A program made the position numbers and the translations under genes. Below, one piece after another: positions 11,966-23,830 of a DNA stretch of 64,000 nucleotides. The notes beneath the pieces are model-generated. The model saw only the letters and a program-made list of their open reading frames with translations, was not told the origin of the DNA and searched no databases. Position 1 is the first letter of the stretch, and every line of letters starts with the position of its first letter. The DNA comes from Heterostelium album PN500 (lineage: Eukaryota > Evosea > Eumycetozoa > Acytosteliales > Acytosteliaceae): positions 372,001-436,000 of the forward strand of contig NW_008805064.1 in NCBI RefSeq assembly GCF_000004825.1, written 5' to 3'.

Positions 11966-14900
11966 TTATGCGATAACTCTACCAGTTGTTGTTGGTGGAG
12001 CAGTGGTTGTTTGAGTGCCACCAGCAATGGTAGTTAGACCAGTGACACCAGTGGCGACACCTCCAGTTGCGGTGGTGGTTGGGGCAGTCGTAGAAGGAGC
12101 GGTGGTAGTTTGAGTGACACCAGCAACGGTCGTTAGACCAGTTACACCAGTGGCGACACCACCAATTGCGGTAGTGGTTGGTGGAGCAGTAGTTGTTGGT
12201 GGAGCAGTTGTTGTTGGTGGAGCAGTTGTTGTTGGTGGAGCAGTAGTTGTTGGTGGAGCAGTAGTTGTTGGTCGAGTAGTTGTTGTTGGTGGAGCGGTAG
12301 TTGTTGGTGGAGCAGTTGTTGTTTGAGTGCCACCAGCAACGGTAGTTAGACCAGTGACACCAGTGGCGACACCTCCAGTTGCGGTAGTGGTTGGGGCAGT
12401 AGTAGAAGGAGCGGTGGTAGTTTGAGTGACACCAGCAACGGTCGTTAGACCAGTTACACCAGTGGCGACACCACCAATTGCGGTAGTGGTTGGTGGAGCG
12501 GTAGTTGTTGGTGGAGCAGTAGTTGTTGGTGGAGCAGTAGTTGTTGGTGGAGCAGTAGTTGTTGGTGGAGCAGTAGTTGTTGGTGGAGCAGTAGTTGTTG
12601 GTGGAGCAGTTGTTGTTGGTGGAGCAGTTGTTGTTGGTGGAGCAGTAGTTGTTGGTGGAGCAGTAGTTGTTGGTGGAGCAGTGGTAGTTTGAGTGACACC
12701 AGCAACGGTAGTTAGACCAGTTACACCAGTGGCGATACCGCCAATTGCGGTTGTGGTTGCAGGGGCAGTAGTTGTTGGTGGAGCAGTTGTTGTTGGTGGA
12801 GCGGTGGTAGTTTGGGTGACACCGGCAATGGTAGTTAGACCAGTTACACCAGTGGCGACACCACCAATTGCGGTAGTGGTTGGTGGAGCAGTAGTTGTTG
12901 GTGGAGCGGTAGTTGTTGGTGGAGCAGTAGTTGTTGGTGGAGCAGTAGTTGTTGGTGGAGCGGTAGTTGTTGGTGGAGCGGTAGTTGTTGGTGGAGCAGT
13001 AGTTGTTGGTGGAGCAGTAGTTGTTGGTGGAGCAGTAGTTGTTGGTGGAGCAGTGGTAGTTTGAGTGACACCAGCAATGGTAGTTAGACCAGTTACACCA
13101 GTGGCGATACCGCCAATTGCGGTAGTGGTTGCAGGGGCAGTAGTTGTTGGTGGAGCAGTAGTTGTTGGTGGAGCAGTAGTTGTTGGTGGAGCAGTTGTTG
13201 TTGGTGGAGCAGTTGTTGTTGGTGGAGCAGTAGTTGTTGGTGGAGCAGTAGTTGTTGGTGGAGCAGTGGTAGTTTGAGTGACACCAGCAACGGTAGTTAG
13301 ACCAGTTACACCAGTGGCGATACCGCCAATTGCGGTAGTGGTTGCAGGGGCAGTAGTTGTTGGTGGAGCAGTAGTTGTTGGTGGAGCAGTAGTTGTTGGT
13401 GGAGCAGTGGTAGTTTGGGTGACACCGGCAATGGTAGTTAGACCAGTTACACCAGTGGCGACACCACCAATTGCGGTTGTGGTTGCAGGGGCAGTAGTTG
13501 TTGGTGGAGCAGTAGTTGTTGGTGGAGCAGTAGTTGTTGGTGGAGCAGTAGTTGTTGGTGGAGCAGTTGTTGTTGGTGGAGCAGTGGTAGTTTGAGTGAC
13601 ACCGGCAATGGTAGTTAGACCAGTGACACCAGTGGCGACACCACCAATTGCGGTAGTGGTTGCAGGGGCAGTAGTTGCAGGAGCAGTGGTAGTTTGAGTG
13701 ACACCAGCAATGGTAGTTAGACCAGTTACACCAGTGGCGACACCACCAGTTGCGGTAGTGGTTGCAGGGGCAGTTGTAGCAGGAGCAGTGGTAGTTTGAG
13801 TGACACCACCAATAGTAGTTAGACCAGTGACACCAGTGGCGGCAATGCTAGTTGCGGTAGTAGTTGCAGGGGCAGTAGTTGCAGTAGCAGTGGTAGTTTG
13901 AGTGACACCACCAGTTGCGGTTGTGGTTGCAGTAGCAGTGGTAGTTTGAGTGACACCACCAATTGTAGTTAGACCAGTGACACCAGTGGCGGCAATGCTA
14001 GTTGCGGTTGTGGTTGCAGTAGCAGTGGTAGTTTGAGTGACACCACCAATAGTAGTTAGACCAGTTACACCAGTGGCGGCAATGCTAGTTGCGGTTGTGG
14101 TTGCAGTAGCAGTGGTAGTTTGAGTGACACCACCAGTTGCGGTAGTAGTTGCAGGGGCAGTAGTTGCAGGAGCAGTGGTAGTTTGAGTGACACCACCAGT
14201 TGCGGTTGTGGTTGCAGTAGCAGTGGTAGTTTGAGTGACACCACCAATAGTAGTTATACCAGTTACACCAGTGGCGGCAATGCTAGTTGCGGTTGTGGTT
14301 GCAGTAGCAGTGGTAGTTTGAGTGACACCACCAATAGTAGTTATACCAGTGACACCAGTGGCGGCAATGCTAGTTGCGGTTGTGGTTGCAGTAGCAGTGG
14401 TAGTTTGAGTGACACCACCAGTTGCGGTTGTGGTTGCAGTAGCAGTGGTAGTTTGAGTAACACCACCAATGGTAGTTAGACCAGTGACACCAGTGGCGGC
14501 AATGCTAGTTGCGGTTGTGGTTGCAGTAGCAGTGGTAGTTTGAGTGACACCACCAATAGTAGTTAGACCAGTTACACCAGTGGCGGCAATGATAGTTGCG
14601 GTTGTGGTTGCAGTAGCAGTGGTAGTTTGAGTGACACCACCAATAGTAGTTATACCAGTGACACCAGTGGAGGCAATGCTAGTTGCGGTTGTGGTTGCAG
14701 GGGAAGTTGTGGCAGGAGCAGTAGTAGCAGGGGAAGTTGTGGCAGGAGCGGTAGTAGCAGGACCAGTAGTTGCAGGACCAGTAGTAGCAGGACTAGTAGT
14801 AGTTGCAGTTGTGGATTGTGTTGTCGAAGCTGTTATAGTTGAAGCTGGACCAGTAGTTGATGCAGTGGTGGTTGCAGTGGTTGATGCAGTTGTACTAGCA

Positions 14901-16676
14901 GTTGTGGTGGTCGCAGTGGTTGTGGCAGTGGTTGTGGCAGTGATGGTTGATGCTGGACCGGAGGTAGATGCAGTGGTTGTGGCGGTGGTAGAGGCAACAG
15001 TTGAAGCTGTAGTAGTAACTGGACGGGTGGTTGCAGTGGTTGATGCAACAGTTGACGCAGTGGTTGTTTGTGTTATTGTTGAGGCTGGACCGGTTGTAGA
15101 TGCGGTAGTGGTTGCGGTAGTGGATGCAGTGGTTGATGCAACAGTACTAGCACTAGATGGAGATGTTGTGGTGGCAACAGTTGAAGCAGTGGTGGTTTGT
15201 GTTATTGTTGAGGCTGGACCGGTAGTGGTTGCGGTAGTGGATGCAATTGTTGATGCAACAGTACTAGATGGTACACCAGAAGATGGAGATGTTGTGGTGG
15301 CAACAGTCGAGGCAGTGGTTGTGGCAGTGATGGTTGAGGCTGGACCGGTAGTGGTTGCAGTTGTTGATGCAACTGTAGAAGCGACGGTACTGACACCAGT
15401 TGGTTGTCCAGTTGTAGCGGTTGTTGAGGCAACGGTGGAAGCAACAGTACTGGCTGTTGAAGCAACGGTTGAAGCAACGGTAGAAGCAACGGTACTGACA
15501 CCAGTTGGTTGTCCAGTTGTAGCGGTTGTCGAGGCAACGGTTGAAGCAACAGTACTGGCTGTTGAAGCGACGGTTGAAGCAACGGTAGAAGCGACGGTAG
15601 AAGCGACGGTACTGACACCAGTTGGTTGTCCAGTTGTAGCGGTTGTCGAAGCAACGGTTGAAGCAACAGTACTGGCTGTTGAAGCGACGGTAGAAGCGAC
15701 GGTAGAAGCGACGGTACTGACACCAGTTGGTTGTCCAGTTGTAGCGGTTGTCGAAGCAACGGTGGAAGCAACAGTACTGGCTGTTGAAGCAACAGTTGAA
15801 GCAACAGTGCTTGCACTTGAGGTGGTAGCAGTGGTAGTTGCAATGGTACTGGCAGTCGATGCTACAGTTGAAGCAACAGTGCTTGCACTTGAGGTGGTAG
15901 CAGTGGTAGTTGCAATGGTACTAGCAGTCGATGCTACAGTTGAAGCAACAGTGCTTGCACTTGAGGTGGTAGCAGTGGTAGTTGCAATAGTACTAGCAGT
16001 CGAAGCCACAGTTGAAGCAACAGTGCTTGCACTTGAGGTGGTAGCAGTGGTAGTTGCAATGGTACTAGCAGTCGATGCTACAGTTGAAGCAACAGTGCTT
16101 GCACTTGAGGTGGTAGCAGTGGTAGTTGCAATGGTACTGGCAGTGGAAGCGAGAGTAGTAGCAGTTGTACTTCCGCCTCTAGTGGTGGCGGTGGTAGTTG
16201 CAATGGTACTGGCAGTAGATGCAATGGTGGTAGCAGTTGTACTTCCACCTCTAGTGGAGGCGGTGGTAGTTGCAATGGTACTGGCAGTAGATGCTATTGT
16301 AGTAGCGGTGGTACTTGCACCTCCACTTGTGATATGATGACATTTCGTACGTACACAAACACCTCTTTGTCTGACGGAAGCACAAATATGATGAGTTGGA
16401 CAGGAAACACCTCGACATCGATCAAGATTGTTGGGGGCACAATATTTTATACCATTGGATACTTGAAGAATTTCATCATTTAAACAAGTTAAAGCTTTGA
16501 AATTGAAAAAAAAAAAAAAAGATATGAAGTATTAAAATAATGTTTTATTTAATAAGCAGGATAAAAAAAAAGTAAAAATAAAGTTATGTTTCTGTTAAAT
16601 CTTTATTCATACCATTTACATAGCTTAAAGATAAGAGCAATAAAACTAATAATAATGGAGTTTTAATAGTTTCCAT
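11966..16676 (-). CDS. Mucin-like secreted protein 1 (signal peptide, FOLN-like domain, Thr/Ala/Pro repeats)
   Basis: Two exons on the minus strand, 16676-16613 and 16494-11966, join in phase 1 to about 1530 residues. Exon 1 encodes a hydrophobic signal peptide (METIKTPLLLVLLLLSLSYV), and the splice creates an Ala just before the mature LTCLNDEILQ. A Cys-rich segment follows (DRCRGVSCPTHHICASVRQR, then GVCVRTKC), which matches the FOLN/follistatin-like pattern of dictyostelid spore-coat and matrix proteins. The rest is low complexity in three zones: Ala-Ser-Thr-Val blocks (STVASTVAST), then ATGVTGLTTIGGVTQTTT units, then APPTTT hexapeptides interrupted by AIGGVATGVTGLTTIAGVTQ. Dense Thr and Ser suggest heavy O-glycosylation. 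I see no C-terminal anchor or GPI signal; the protein ends TGRVIA. Start codons proposed inside the repeats, near 16009, are not real starts, because the frame stays open to the splice acceptor at 16495. Confidence 0.85.
11990..16320 (-). repeat. Protein-coding minisatellite of mucin 1
   Basis: Tandem arrays with several unit sizes occupy almost the whole second exon. They comprise 18-bp units encoding APPTTT (for example 12175-12320, 12486-12680 and 12870-13060), a composite unit of about 100-310 bp beginning with the AIGGVATGVTG segment, 24-60-bp units around TTTATATTTAT and GVTGLTTIGGVTQ in 13680-14700, and 12-18-bp units around STVAST in 14830-16320. Higher-order units of roughly 120 bp recur at 15390-15780, each containing TGQPTGVSTVAST. 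Confidence 0.85.
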
Positions 16677-17712
16677 GTTTTTAGTTTTCAAGGTGTTGTA
16701 GTTGTTGTTTTTAGTTTATCCAAAAAAATAAAATATAAAGAATAAATAGAGGTTAACTTTTTAAATAAATAGTTGATGCAAATTTTACTTTCTTCTTCAT
16801 ATATCAATTAACAAAGTCGGATCATATATTTGCAATAATAAATCATGGATGGAGCCATATGTTAAATATTTTTACTGTTATGAACATTCAAATTTTTAAA
16901 TTATTTCAAAAAGTATCATGATACATACATGTAAATACCATTTGTTTTTTTTTTTGATACAGAGAATAGTGTGAACATAAGACACTACTCACATATAAAG
17001 AAAATACACTATGAATAATTATATTGGTCAAAAACAATCACACTTTTTTTCTTGAGAAAAAAAAAAATTTGTGTGTGAAAAACAATGATGTAAATCATAT
17101 TAAATACATACCTGATAAGAGAAAATCAAAAAAAAACAACCAAGTGGGTGAAAGTAACAAATTGGGAATGATTTCAGTGTTCCATCGTTTCTATAGATTG
17201 TATATGTTGGTATAGTGGTTCCATTGGTTGAAAATTAAATTGATAATCCATTTTACTTTTGAATCAAAAGATTGTATTATAGCAGTACCAATGTCAATGT
17301 TGCCTGTCATGAAGATTGATAGCTGTAGGAATTTGTTTTTAAGCTGTTATTACATTATAGTGTCATGTTCAAGCGGGTGCTTAATGATAATGAATTTGTT
17401 TTACCATTTTGTTGATGATGATTTAGATACTCTCCACAGTTGATTTGTATAGATTTGTTTGTTCATAAAAAAAAATTTCGATTGAAAAGAAAGTAGTTAG
17501 CATATATACCTACAATGTAAAAAAATAATTTTATCAAATATTTTTTTCAAAAAACAATGTTAGTTTTTTTTTAATTTTATAATTAATATTAAACTTACCC
17601 TTGATAGATTATATATATCTCCACTGGTAAGGAATGGTATAATCAAACTGCTTTCAGAATGGATCCAGATATGTTGTTTCCAGAAAGTGATTACTGTATG
17701 ACCATATCCAAT
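16677..17712. other. Region upstream of mucin 1
   Basis: About 1 kb of AT-rich DNA between the start of mucin 1 and the broken mucin copy. It should contain the mucin 1 promoter. Unlike the other two copies, it lacks the shared upstream block seen at 18395-18465 and 22590-22660. Short plus-strand open frames at 17024-17443 show no recognisable content. Confidence 0.45.
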
Positions 17713-18306
17713 TCAATAAGGTAATGAAAACTGAAGCACTTCAAGGTCAAGACAACAAATTCCTGTTAGAACATAGGTCATTTTACACTGGTGACATGAC
17801 ACCATGTTCTTTAGGTTGGACAGCCGAATCATACCATTTTCATCTTCGAACCAACGGAATGATAATTGTTTTAGTTGATACTGGCAGTGGTAGCAATAGT
17901 AGAAGCAGTGGTACTTGCACAAGATGAAGTGGTAGCGGTTGTAGTTGCAATGGTACTGGCAGTAGATGCAATGGTGGTGGCGGTGGTACTCGCGCCTCCA
18001 CTTGTGATATGATGACATGAAGTACGCACACAAACACCTCTTTGTCTGACGGAAGCACAAATATGATGAGAAGGGCAGGTGACTCCTTGACATCGATCAA
18101 GATTGTTGGGGGCACAATATTTTATACCATTGGATACTTGAAGAATTTCATCATTTGAAGAAGATTAACTTTTTAACTAGAAAAAAAAAATTAACATTTT
18201 GAATTAAAAAAAACAAGATTAAATTTTTGGTTTTTTCATACCACATACAAAGGCAAATGAAAAAAAGCAATAAAACTAATAATAGTGGAATTTTTATAGT
18301 TTCCAT
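17713..18306 (-). pseudogene. Broken third copy of the mucin gene
   Basis: The start, including the exon 1 signal peptide (ATG at 18306, METIKIPLLLVLLL) and the FOLN-like exon 2 start (17990-18160), is close to that of the second mucin. Exon 1 carries one extra T in its T-run relative to the intact copies (65 nt instead of 64), and the region of the exon 2 acceptor is altered, with a TAA just before NDEILQV. After about 20 residues of AST repeat the similarity ends near 17875 and unrelated sequence follows. It is therefore both frame-broken at the 5' end and truncated at the 3' end. The leftmost part (17713-17870) is open in one frame with a Cys-containing segment (MVSCHQCKMTY) that I cannot place. 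It may be remnant sequence or the deletion-joined partner. Confidence 0.75.
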
Positions 18307-19360
18307 GTTTTAGTTTTCAAGGTGTTGTAGTTGTTGTTATATTTTTCCAAAATTAAATAAATGAAATTATTTTTTACAATTAATTATTCGACATCGAATT
18401 TTTTCAGTACCTCTGTGTAATACTATTTCTCTTTCATCATATATAATATTCGGATTAGACCTATTTTTTTTTTTTGTTTTTTTTTTAATGATATCATATT
18501 AAATATGTAATTTCATATGCAAGAATACTGAGAGGACCGCAAAAAACAGCTGTGCAGATCAATACCAAAAATGAAATTACACAAACCATGGAATATTTTT
18601 TTCAGTATTAGAGATGTTGTAATTCATTTTTTTTTGCTACCATTCTATGTAAGTACCAATAGTTTTTTATAGCAATGAGAGAAATGACATTAGACCCACA
18701 CCCACAACAAACACGCTATTCACTATGATTAATAATTGATCAAATTTTGTGCTCGAAGATACACACATTTTATAATCTGCTAATAAATTATATACATCTT
18801 TAAATTAAAACCAAAAGAAAAAATAAAAAAATAAGTGAGTAATTGTGTAACAGTAACACCAAAAATATTATTTTAATTAAAATGATTATTTTCACAAGGT
18901 GTATTATAATAAAAACAAATTAGTGTTAAAAAAAATTGTTTTGTTGTAGACAATTTAAATGCTGATAAATCATATTTAACTATTACTAGAGTTTGGATTC
19001 CTTAAGTTCAATAGCTATTGATAGAAGTTAGTTCATATTATTATTATATTTTATAATACAGGAAGAAATAACCCTTATCGATCAATAATACATATAATTT
19101 TGTTAAATTGATAATAATTATTAAATTGATAATCAACTATAATAATAATTTTAAACAAATGGTTAATAAATTGAAAGTTGTTCTAATTAAGATAAATAGT
19201 TGGTAAAAGTTATTTTGATTTACTTTTTATTTGAAAGTCTATTTCTATTCCAAGATTATTGAATTGAATGATAATATCTATTGGAGTTCGAATAATGATG
19301 AGTTTTTAATTGGGAAATATGGATCGATTGCAATGTAATTGATATTGATTACGTTGTTGT
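17930..19360. repeat. Segmental duplication, copy 1 (homologous to 22080-23830)
   Basis: The block spans the 5' end of the broken mucin copy, its upstream region and the 3' end of the next gene. Shared landmarks are the CGACATCGAATTTTTTCAGT stretch (18390s and 22580s), ATTCGGATTAGACC, the ACCGCAAAAAACAGCTGTGC stretch, the CCCTTATCGATCAATAATAC stretch (about 19073 and 23427), and GATGAGTTTTTAATTGGGA (about 19297 and 23748). Copy 2 has extra short insertions, including a GGGAAGAAATA triplication near 23390-23420. Confidence 0.85.
18307..19348. other. Intergenic part of duplication copy 1
   Basis: The upstream region of the broken mucin copy and the 3' flank of mucin 2. Apart from the duplicated landmarks listed for the segmental duplication, I see only AT-rich sequence. 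No RNA gene was recognised. Confidence 0.5.
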
Positions 19361-22300
19361 TGGTCGAGCAGTTGTTGTTGGTGGAGCAGTAGTTGTTGGT
19401 GGAGCGGTAGTTGTTGGTGGAGCAGTTGTTGTTGGTGGAGCAGTTGTTGTTGGTGGAGCAGTAGTTGTTGGTGGAGCAGTTGTTGTTGGTGGAGCAGTAG
19501 TTGTTGGTGGAGCGGTAGTTGTTGGTGGAGCAGTTGTTGTTGGTGGAGCAGTTGTTGTTGGTGGAGCGGTAGTAGTTGGTGGAGCAGTGGTTGTTGGTGG
19601 AGCGGTAGTTGTTGGTGGAGCAGTTGTTGTTGGTGGAGCAGTAGTTGTTGGTGGAGCGGTAGTAGTTGGTGGAGCAGTTGTTGTTGGTGGAGCGGTAGTT
19701 GTTGGTGGAGCAGTTGTTGTTGGTGGAGCAGTAGTTGTTGGTGGAGCGGTAGTAGTTGGTGGAGCGGTAGTAGTTGGTGGAGCGGTAGTTGTTGGTGGAG
19801 CGGTAGTTGTTGGTGGAGCGGTAGTTGTTGGTGGAGCAGTTGTTGTTGGTGGAGCAGTTGTTGTTGGTGGAGCAGTAGTTGTTGGTGGAGCAGTGGTTGT
19901 TGGTGGAGCAGTTGTTGTTGGTGGAGCAGTGGTTGTTGGTGGAGCAGTTGTTGTTGGTGGAGCGGTAGTTGTTGGTGGAGCAGTTGTTGTTGGTGGAGCG
20001 GTAGTTGTTGGTGGAGCAGTAGTTGTTGGTGGAGCAGTAGTTGTTGGTGGAGCAGTAGTTGTTGGTGGAGCAGTAGTTGTTGGTGGAGCAGTTGTTGTTG
20101 GTGGAGCAGTAGTTGTTGGTGGAGCAGTTGTTGTTGGTGGAGCGGTCGTTGTTGGTGGAGCGGTAGTTGTTGGTGGAGCGGTAGTTGTTGGTGGAGCAGT
20201 TGTTGTTGGTGGAGCAGTAGTTGTTGGTGGAGCAGTGGTTGTTGGTGGAGCAGTAGTTGTTGGTGGAGCAGTTGTTGTTGGTGGAGCAGTTGTTGTTGGT
20301 GGAGCGGTAGTTGTTGGTGGAGCAGTAGTTGTTGGTGGAGCAGTTGTTGTTGGTGGAGCAGTAGTTGTTGGTGGAGCGGTAGTTGTTGGTGGAGCAGTAG
20401 TTGTTGGTGGAGCGGTTGTTGTTGGTGGAGCGGTTGTTGTTGGTGGAGCAGTTGTTGTTGGTGGAGCGGTAGTTGTTGGTGGAGCAGTAGTTGTTGGTGG
20501 AGCAGTAGTTGTTGGTGGAGCAGTAGTTGTTGGTGGAGCAGTTGTTGTTGGTGGAGCAGTAGTTGCTGCAGTAGTAGCAGGAGCAGTGGTTGTTGGTGGA
20601 GCAGTAGTTGCTGCAGTAGTAGTAGGAGCAGTGGTTGTTGGTGGAGCAGTAGTTGCTGCAGTAGTAGCAGGAGCAGTAGTTGTTGGTGGAGCAGTAGTTG
20701 TTGGTGGAGCAGTAGTTGTTGGTGGAGCAGTTGTTGTTGGTGGAGCAGTTGTTGTTGGTGGAGCGGTAGTTGTTGGTGGAGCAGTAGTTGTTGGTGGAGC
20801 AGTAGTTGCTGCAGTAGTAGCAGGAGCAGTAGTTGTTGGTGGAGCAGTGGTTGTTGGTGGAGCAGTAGTTGCTGCAGTAGTAGCAGGAGCAGTAGTTGCT
20901 GCAGTAGTACCTGGAGCAGTAGTTGCGGCAGTAGTTGCTTGACTAGTTTGTTGAGAACTCATTTGAGTGGTTACAGGAGCTGTTGCTTGGTTAGTCGATG
21001 TTGAAGCACCAGTGGTAGCAGCAGTTGTGGCTGGACGAGTGGTTGCTGGAGAAGTTGAAGCAGTAACACCTGTGGTAGCTGGAGATCCAGTGGTGGCACC
21101 AGTGGTTGGTTTAGAAGTTTGGGTGGTGGAAGCCGTGGTAGTTTGGGTAATCGTTGATACTCCTGGGGCGATGGTGCTTGCAGTGGTTGTGGCAGTGGTG
21201 CTTTGTGTAGTAGATGCAGCAGTAGAAGGTCTATAGGTGGTACTTGCTACAGTTGTTGCTGTTGTGGTTTGGGTTATAGTTGAAGCTGGACCGGTGGTAG
21301 AAGCAGTTGTAGTGGCGGTGGTAGAAGCAGTTGTTGTGATAGTGACTGGTCTATTAGTGGTAGTTGCAGTTGTAGTTGCAGTCGTCGTGGCAGTGGTGGT
21401 TTGGGTGATTGTTGAAGCTGGACCGGAGGTAGAGGCAGTTGTAGTGGCGGTGGTCGATGCAGTTGTAGTGGCGGTGGTCGATGCAGTTGTTGAAGCTGAT
21501 GTAGCAGATGTTGAGGCAATAGTTGATGCAACAGTCGAAGCGGTACTAGCAACAGTTGATGCAATAGTTGATGCTGTTGTCGTTGGACGGCCAGATGTTG
21601 AAGCAGTTGTCGATGCAACGGTTGAAGCAGTGGTTGTTTGGGTCATTGTTGAAGCTGGACCGGTTGTAGATGCAGTAGTGGAGGCAACAGTTGAGGCTGT
21701 GGTTGAAGCAGTTGTGGAGGCGACAGTTGATGCACCAGTTGGACGACCAGTTGTAGCGGTTGTTGATGCAATAGTTGACGCAACAGTCGATCCGGTACTT
21801 GCAACAGTTGACGCAACAGTTGACGCAACAGTTGATGCAGAGGATGGAATTCCTGTGGTTGTGGCAGTAGTAGTTGCAATGGTACTAGCAGTCGATGCTA
21901 CAGTAGAAGCTACAGTACTTGCACCTCCAGATGAGGTGGTAGCAGTGGTAGTTGCAATGGTACTGGCAGTAGTAGCAATAGTAGAAGCAGTGGTACTTGC
22001 ACCACCAGATGAAGTGGTAGCGGTGGTAGTTGCAATGGTGCTGGCAGTGGTAGCAATAGTAGAGGCAGTGGTACTTCCACCTCTAGTGGAGGCGGTGGTA
22101 GTTGCAATGGTACTGGCAGTAGATGCAATGGTGGTGGCTGTGGTACTCGCGCCTCCACTTGTGATATGATGACATGAAGTACGCACACAAACACCTCTTT
22201 GTCTGACGGAAGCACAAATATGATGAGAAGGGCAGGTGACTCCTTGACATCGATCAAGATTGTTGGGGGCACAATATTTTATACCATTGAATACTTGAAG

Positions 22301-22472
22301 AATTTCATCATTTGAACATGTTAAACCTTTGAAAGTGAAAAAAAAAAATTCGAAAAATTTGTTAAATAAACAAGTTAAATAAAAGAAAAATTTTGTTTTG
22401 TTAAGTACCATTTACACAGGCAAATGAAAAAAGCAATAAAACTAATAATAATGGAATTTTTATAGTTTCCAT
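19349..22472 (-). CDS. Mucin-like secreted protein 2 (signal peptide, FOLN-like domain, long APPTTT array)
   Basis: Exons 22472-22409 and 22326-19349 join in phase 1 to about 1013 residues. Exon 1 encodes METIKIPLLLVLLLFSFACV, a clear signal peptide nearly identical to that of mucin 1. The mature part starts LTCSNDEILQVF and contains the Cys-rich FOLN-like segment (DRCQGVTCPSHHICASVRQR). Then come Ala-Ser-Thr-Val and Gly-Pro-Ala-Ser-Thr blocks to about residue 500, and a nearly pure APPTTT array to the stop. Heavy O-glycosylation and an extracellular role, in slime, spore coat or matrix, are inferred. The TAA lies directly after the array; in a shifted frame the sequence beyond it encodes a tail similar to that of the neighbouring MRH gene, so the original C-terminus may have been lost. 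An ATG near 22411 is inside the intron and was not used. Confidence 0.85.
19352..20560 (-). repeat. 18-bp minisatellite encoding APPTTT
   Basis: Close to 70 consecutive 18-bp units, written on the plus strand as GGTGGAGCAGTAGTTGTT and variants. The differences between units (GCA/GCG, GTA/GTT/GTG/GTC, GTT/GTA) fall at third positions of Thr codons in the minus-strand reading frame, so the hexapeptide is unchanged. After 20560 the array is mixed with AATTAP-type units. Confidence 0.9.
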
Positions 22473-23830
22473 GTTTTAGTTTTCAAGGTGTTGTAGTTGT
22501 TGTTATATTTTTCCAATATCCAAAATTACATAAATGAAAATATTATTTCGATAAACATGAATATTTATAATTAAATAATTTATTCGACATCGAATTTTTT
22601 CAGTACCTCTGTGTAATACTATTTCTCTTTCATCATATATAATATTCGGATTAGACCTATTTTTTTTTTTTGTTTATTTTAATGATATCATATTAAATAT
22701 GTAATTTCATATGCAAGAATACTGAGAGGACCGCAAAAAACAGCTGTGCAGATCAAAACCTCACCCAAAAATGAAATTACACAAACCATGGAATATTTTT
22801 TTCAGTATTAGAGTTAAGTTATGTTTTATGCCACCATTATATGTAAGTACCAATAGTTTTTTATAGCAATAAGAGAAATGACATTAGACCCACACCCTCA
22901 ACAAACACACAATTCACCATGATTAAGAATTGATCAAATTTTGTGCTCGAAGATACACACATTTTATAATCTGCTAGAAGAAACAATAAAAAAATAAGTG
23001 AGTAATTGTGTAACACCAAAAATATTATTTTAATTAAAATGATTATTTTCACAAGGTGTATTATAATAAAAACAAATTAGTGTTAAAAAATTTTTTGTTG
23101 TAGACAATTTAAATACTGATAAATCAGAATTCATATTTAACTATTACTATAGTTTGGATTCATTAAGTTAGCTATTGATAGTTGTTAGTATTACTCTAAG
23201 TGTAATTTCATTTTATCCCTCCCAAAAAATGAACCAGAAGAATTACTAGCAGTGGTAGTTGATCCATTCATAGTGGATTGAATATACTTGCTAAAATTCA
23301 ATAAAAGCTGTGCAAACAAAAACCAACCTAAAAATGAAATAACACATATTTTGTTATTAAATCTGATTTAATTTGTGAAGCACAGAAATAGGGAAGAAAT
23401 AGGGAAGAAATAGGGAAGAAATAGACCCTTATCGATCAATAATACATATAATTTTGTTAAATTGATAATAATTATTAAATTGATATTCAACAACACATCA
23501 ACTAATAATTAATTATTTTAAAAAAAAAGGTTAATTTGAATGTTGTTCTATATTATACTTACCATTTTGTTGATACGGGGGATTAGTTAAGTTAATCATT
23601 ATGTTAGAGATGATTGCTATGATAGATAACAGAAAAAAGATAAATAGTTGGTATAAGTAAAATTTTGACTATTTATTTAAGTTTTGAAAGTCTTTCTAAT
23701 TCAAGACTGTTTAATTTTATGATAACATCGGTTGAAGTTCGAAGAATGATGAGTTTTTAATTGGGAGATATGCATCGATTGCAATGAAATCGGTATTGAT
23801 TACGTTGTCGTTGAGTGTTGACGATCTGTT
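22080..23830. repeat. Segmental duplication, copy 2 (homologous to 17930-19360)
   Basis: Contains the first coding part of mucin 2, its upstream region, and the 3' end of the MRH gene. The order of landmarks matches copy 1, which shows that a unit made of gene start, upstream spacer and end of the next gene was duplicated in tandem. Confidence 0.85.
22473..23716. other. Intergenic part of duplication copy 2
   Basis: Upstream region of mucin 2 and 3' flank of the MRH gene, about 1.2 kb. It includes the shared candidate promoter block at 22590-22660 and a short 11-bp triplicated motif near 23390-23420. The open frame at 22861-23052 on the minus strand has no recognisable content. Confidence 0.5.

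Noticed and set aside
12114-13595. Several plus-strand open frames starting MTPATVVRPVTPVA
   Set aside because: Antisense of the ATGVTGLTTI unit of mucin 1, one per repeat block.
14631-16337. 568-codon plus-strand open frame (Val/Ala-rich) opposite mucin 1
   Set aside because: It is the antisense reading of the repeat array, where the repeat unit happens to lack stops. It has no signal peptide or non-repeat domain, and the minus-strand frame has both and correct splicing.
19352-20560. CRISPR-like array
   Set aside because: Direct repeats with no unique spacers, inside a coding frame of a eukaryote.
19587-20942. 451-codon plus-strand open frame (GGAVVV repeat) opposite mucin 2
   Set aside because: Antisense shadow of the 18-bp APPTTT array.
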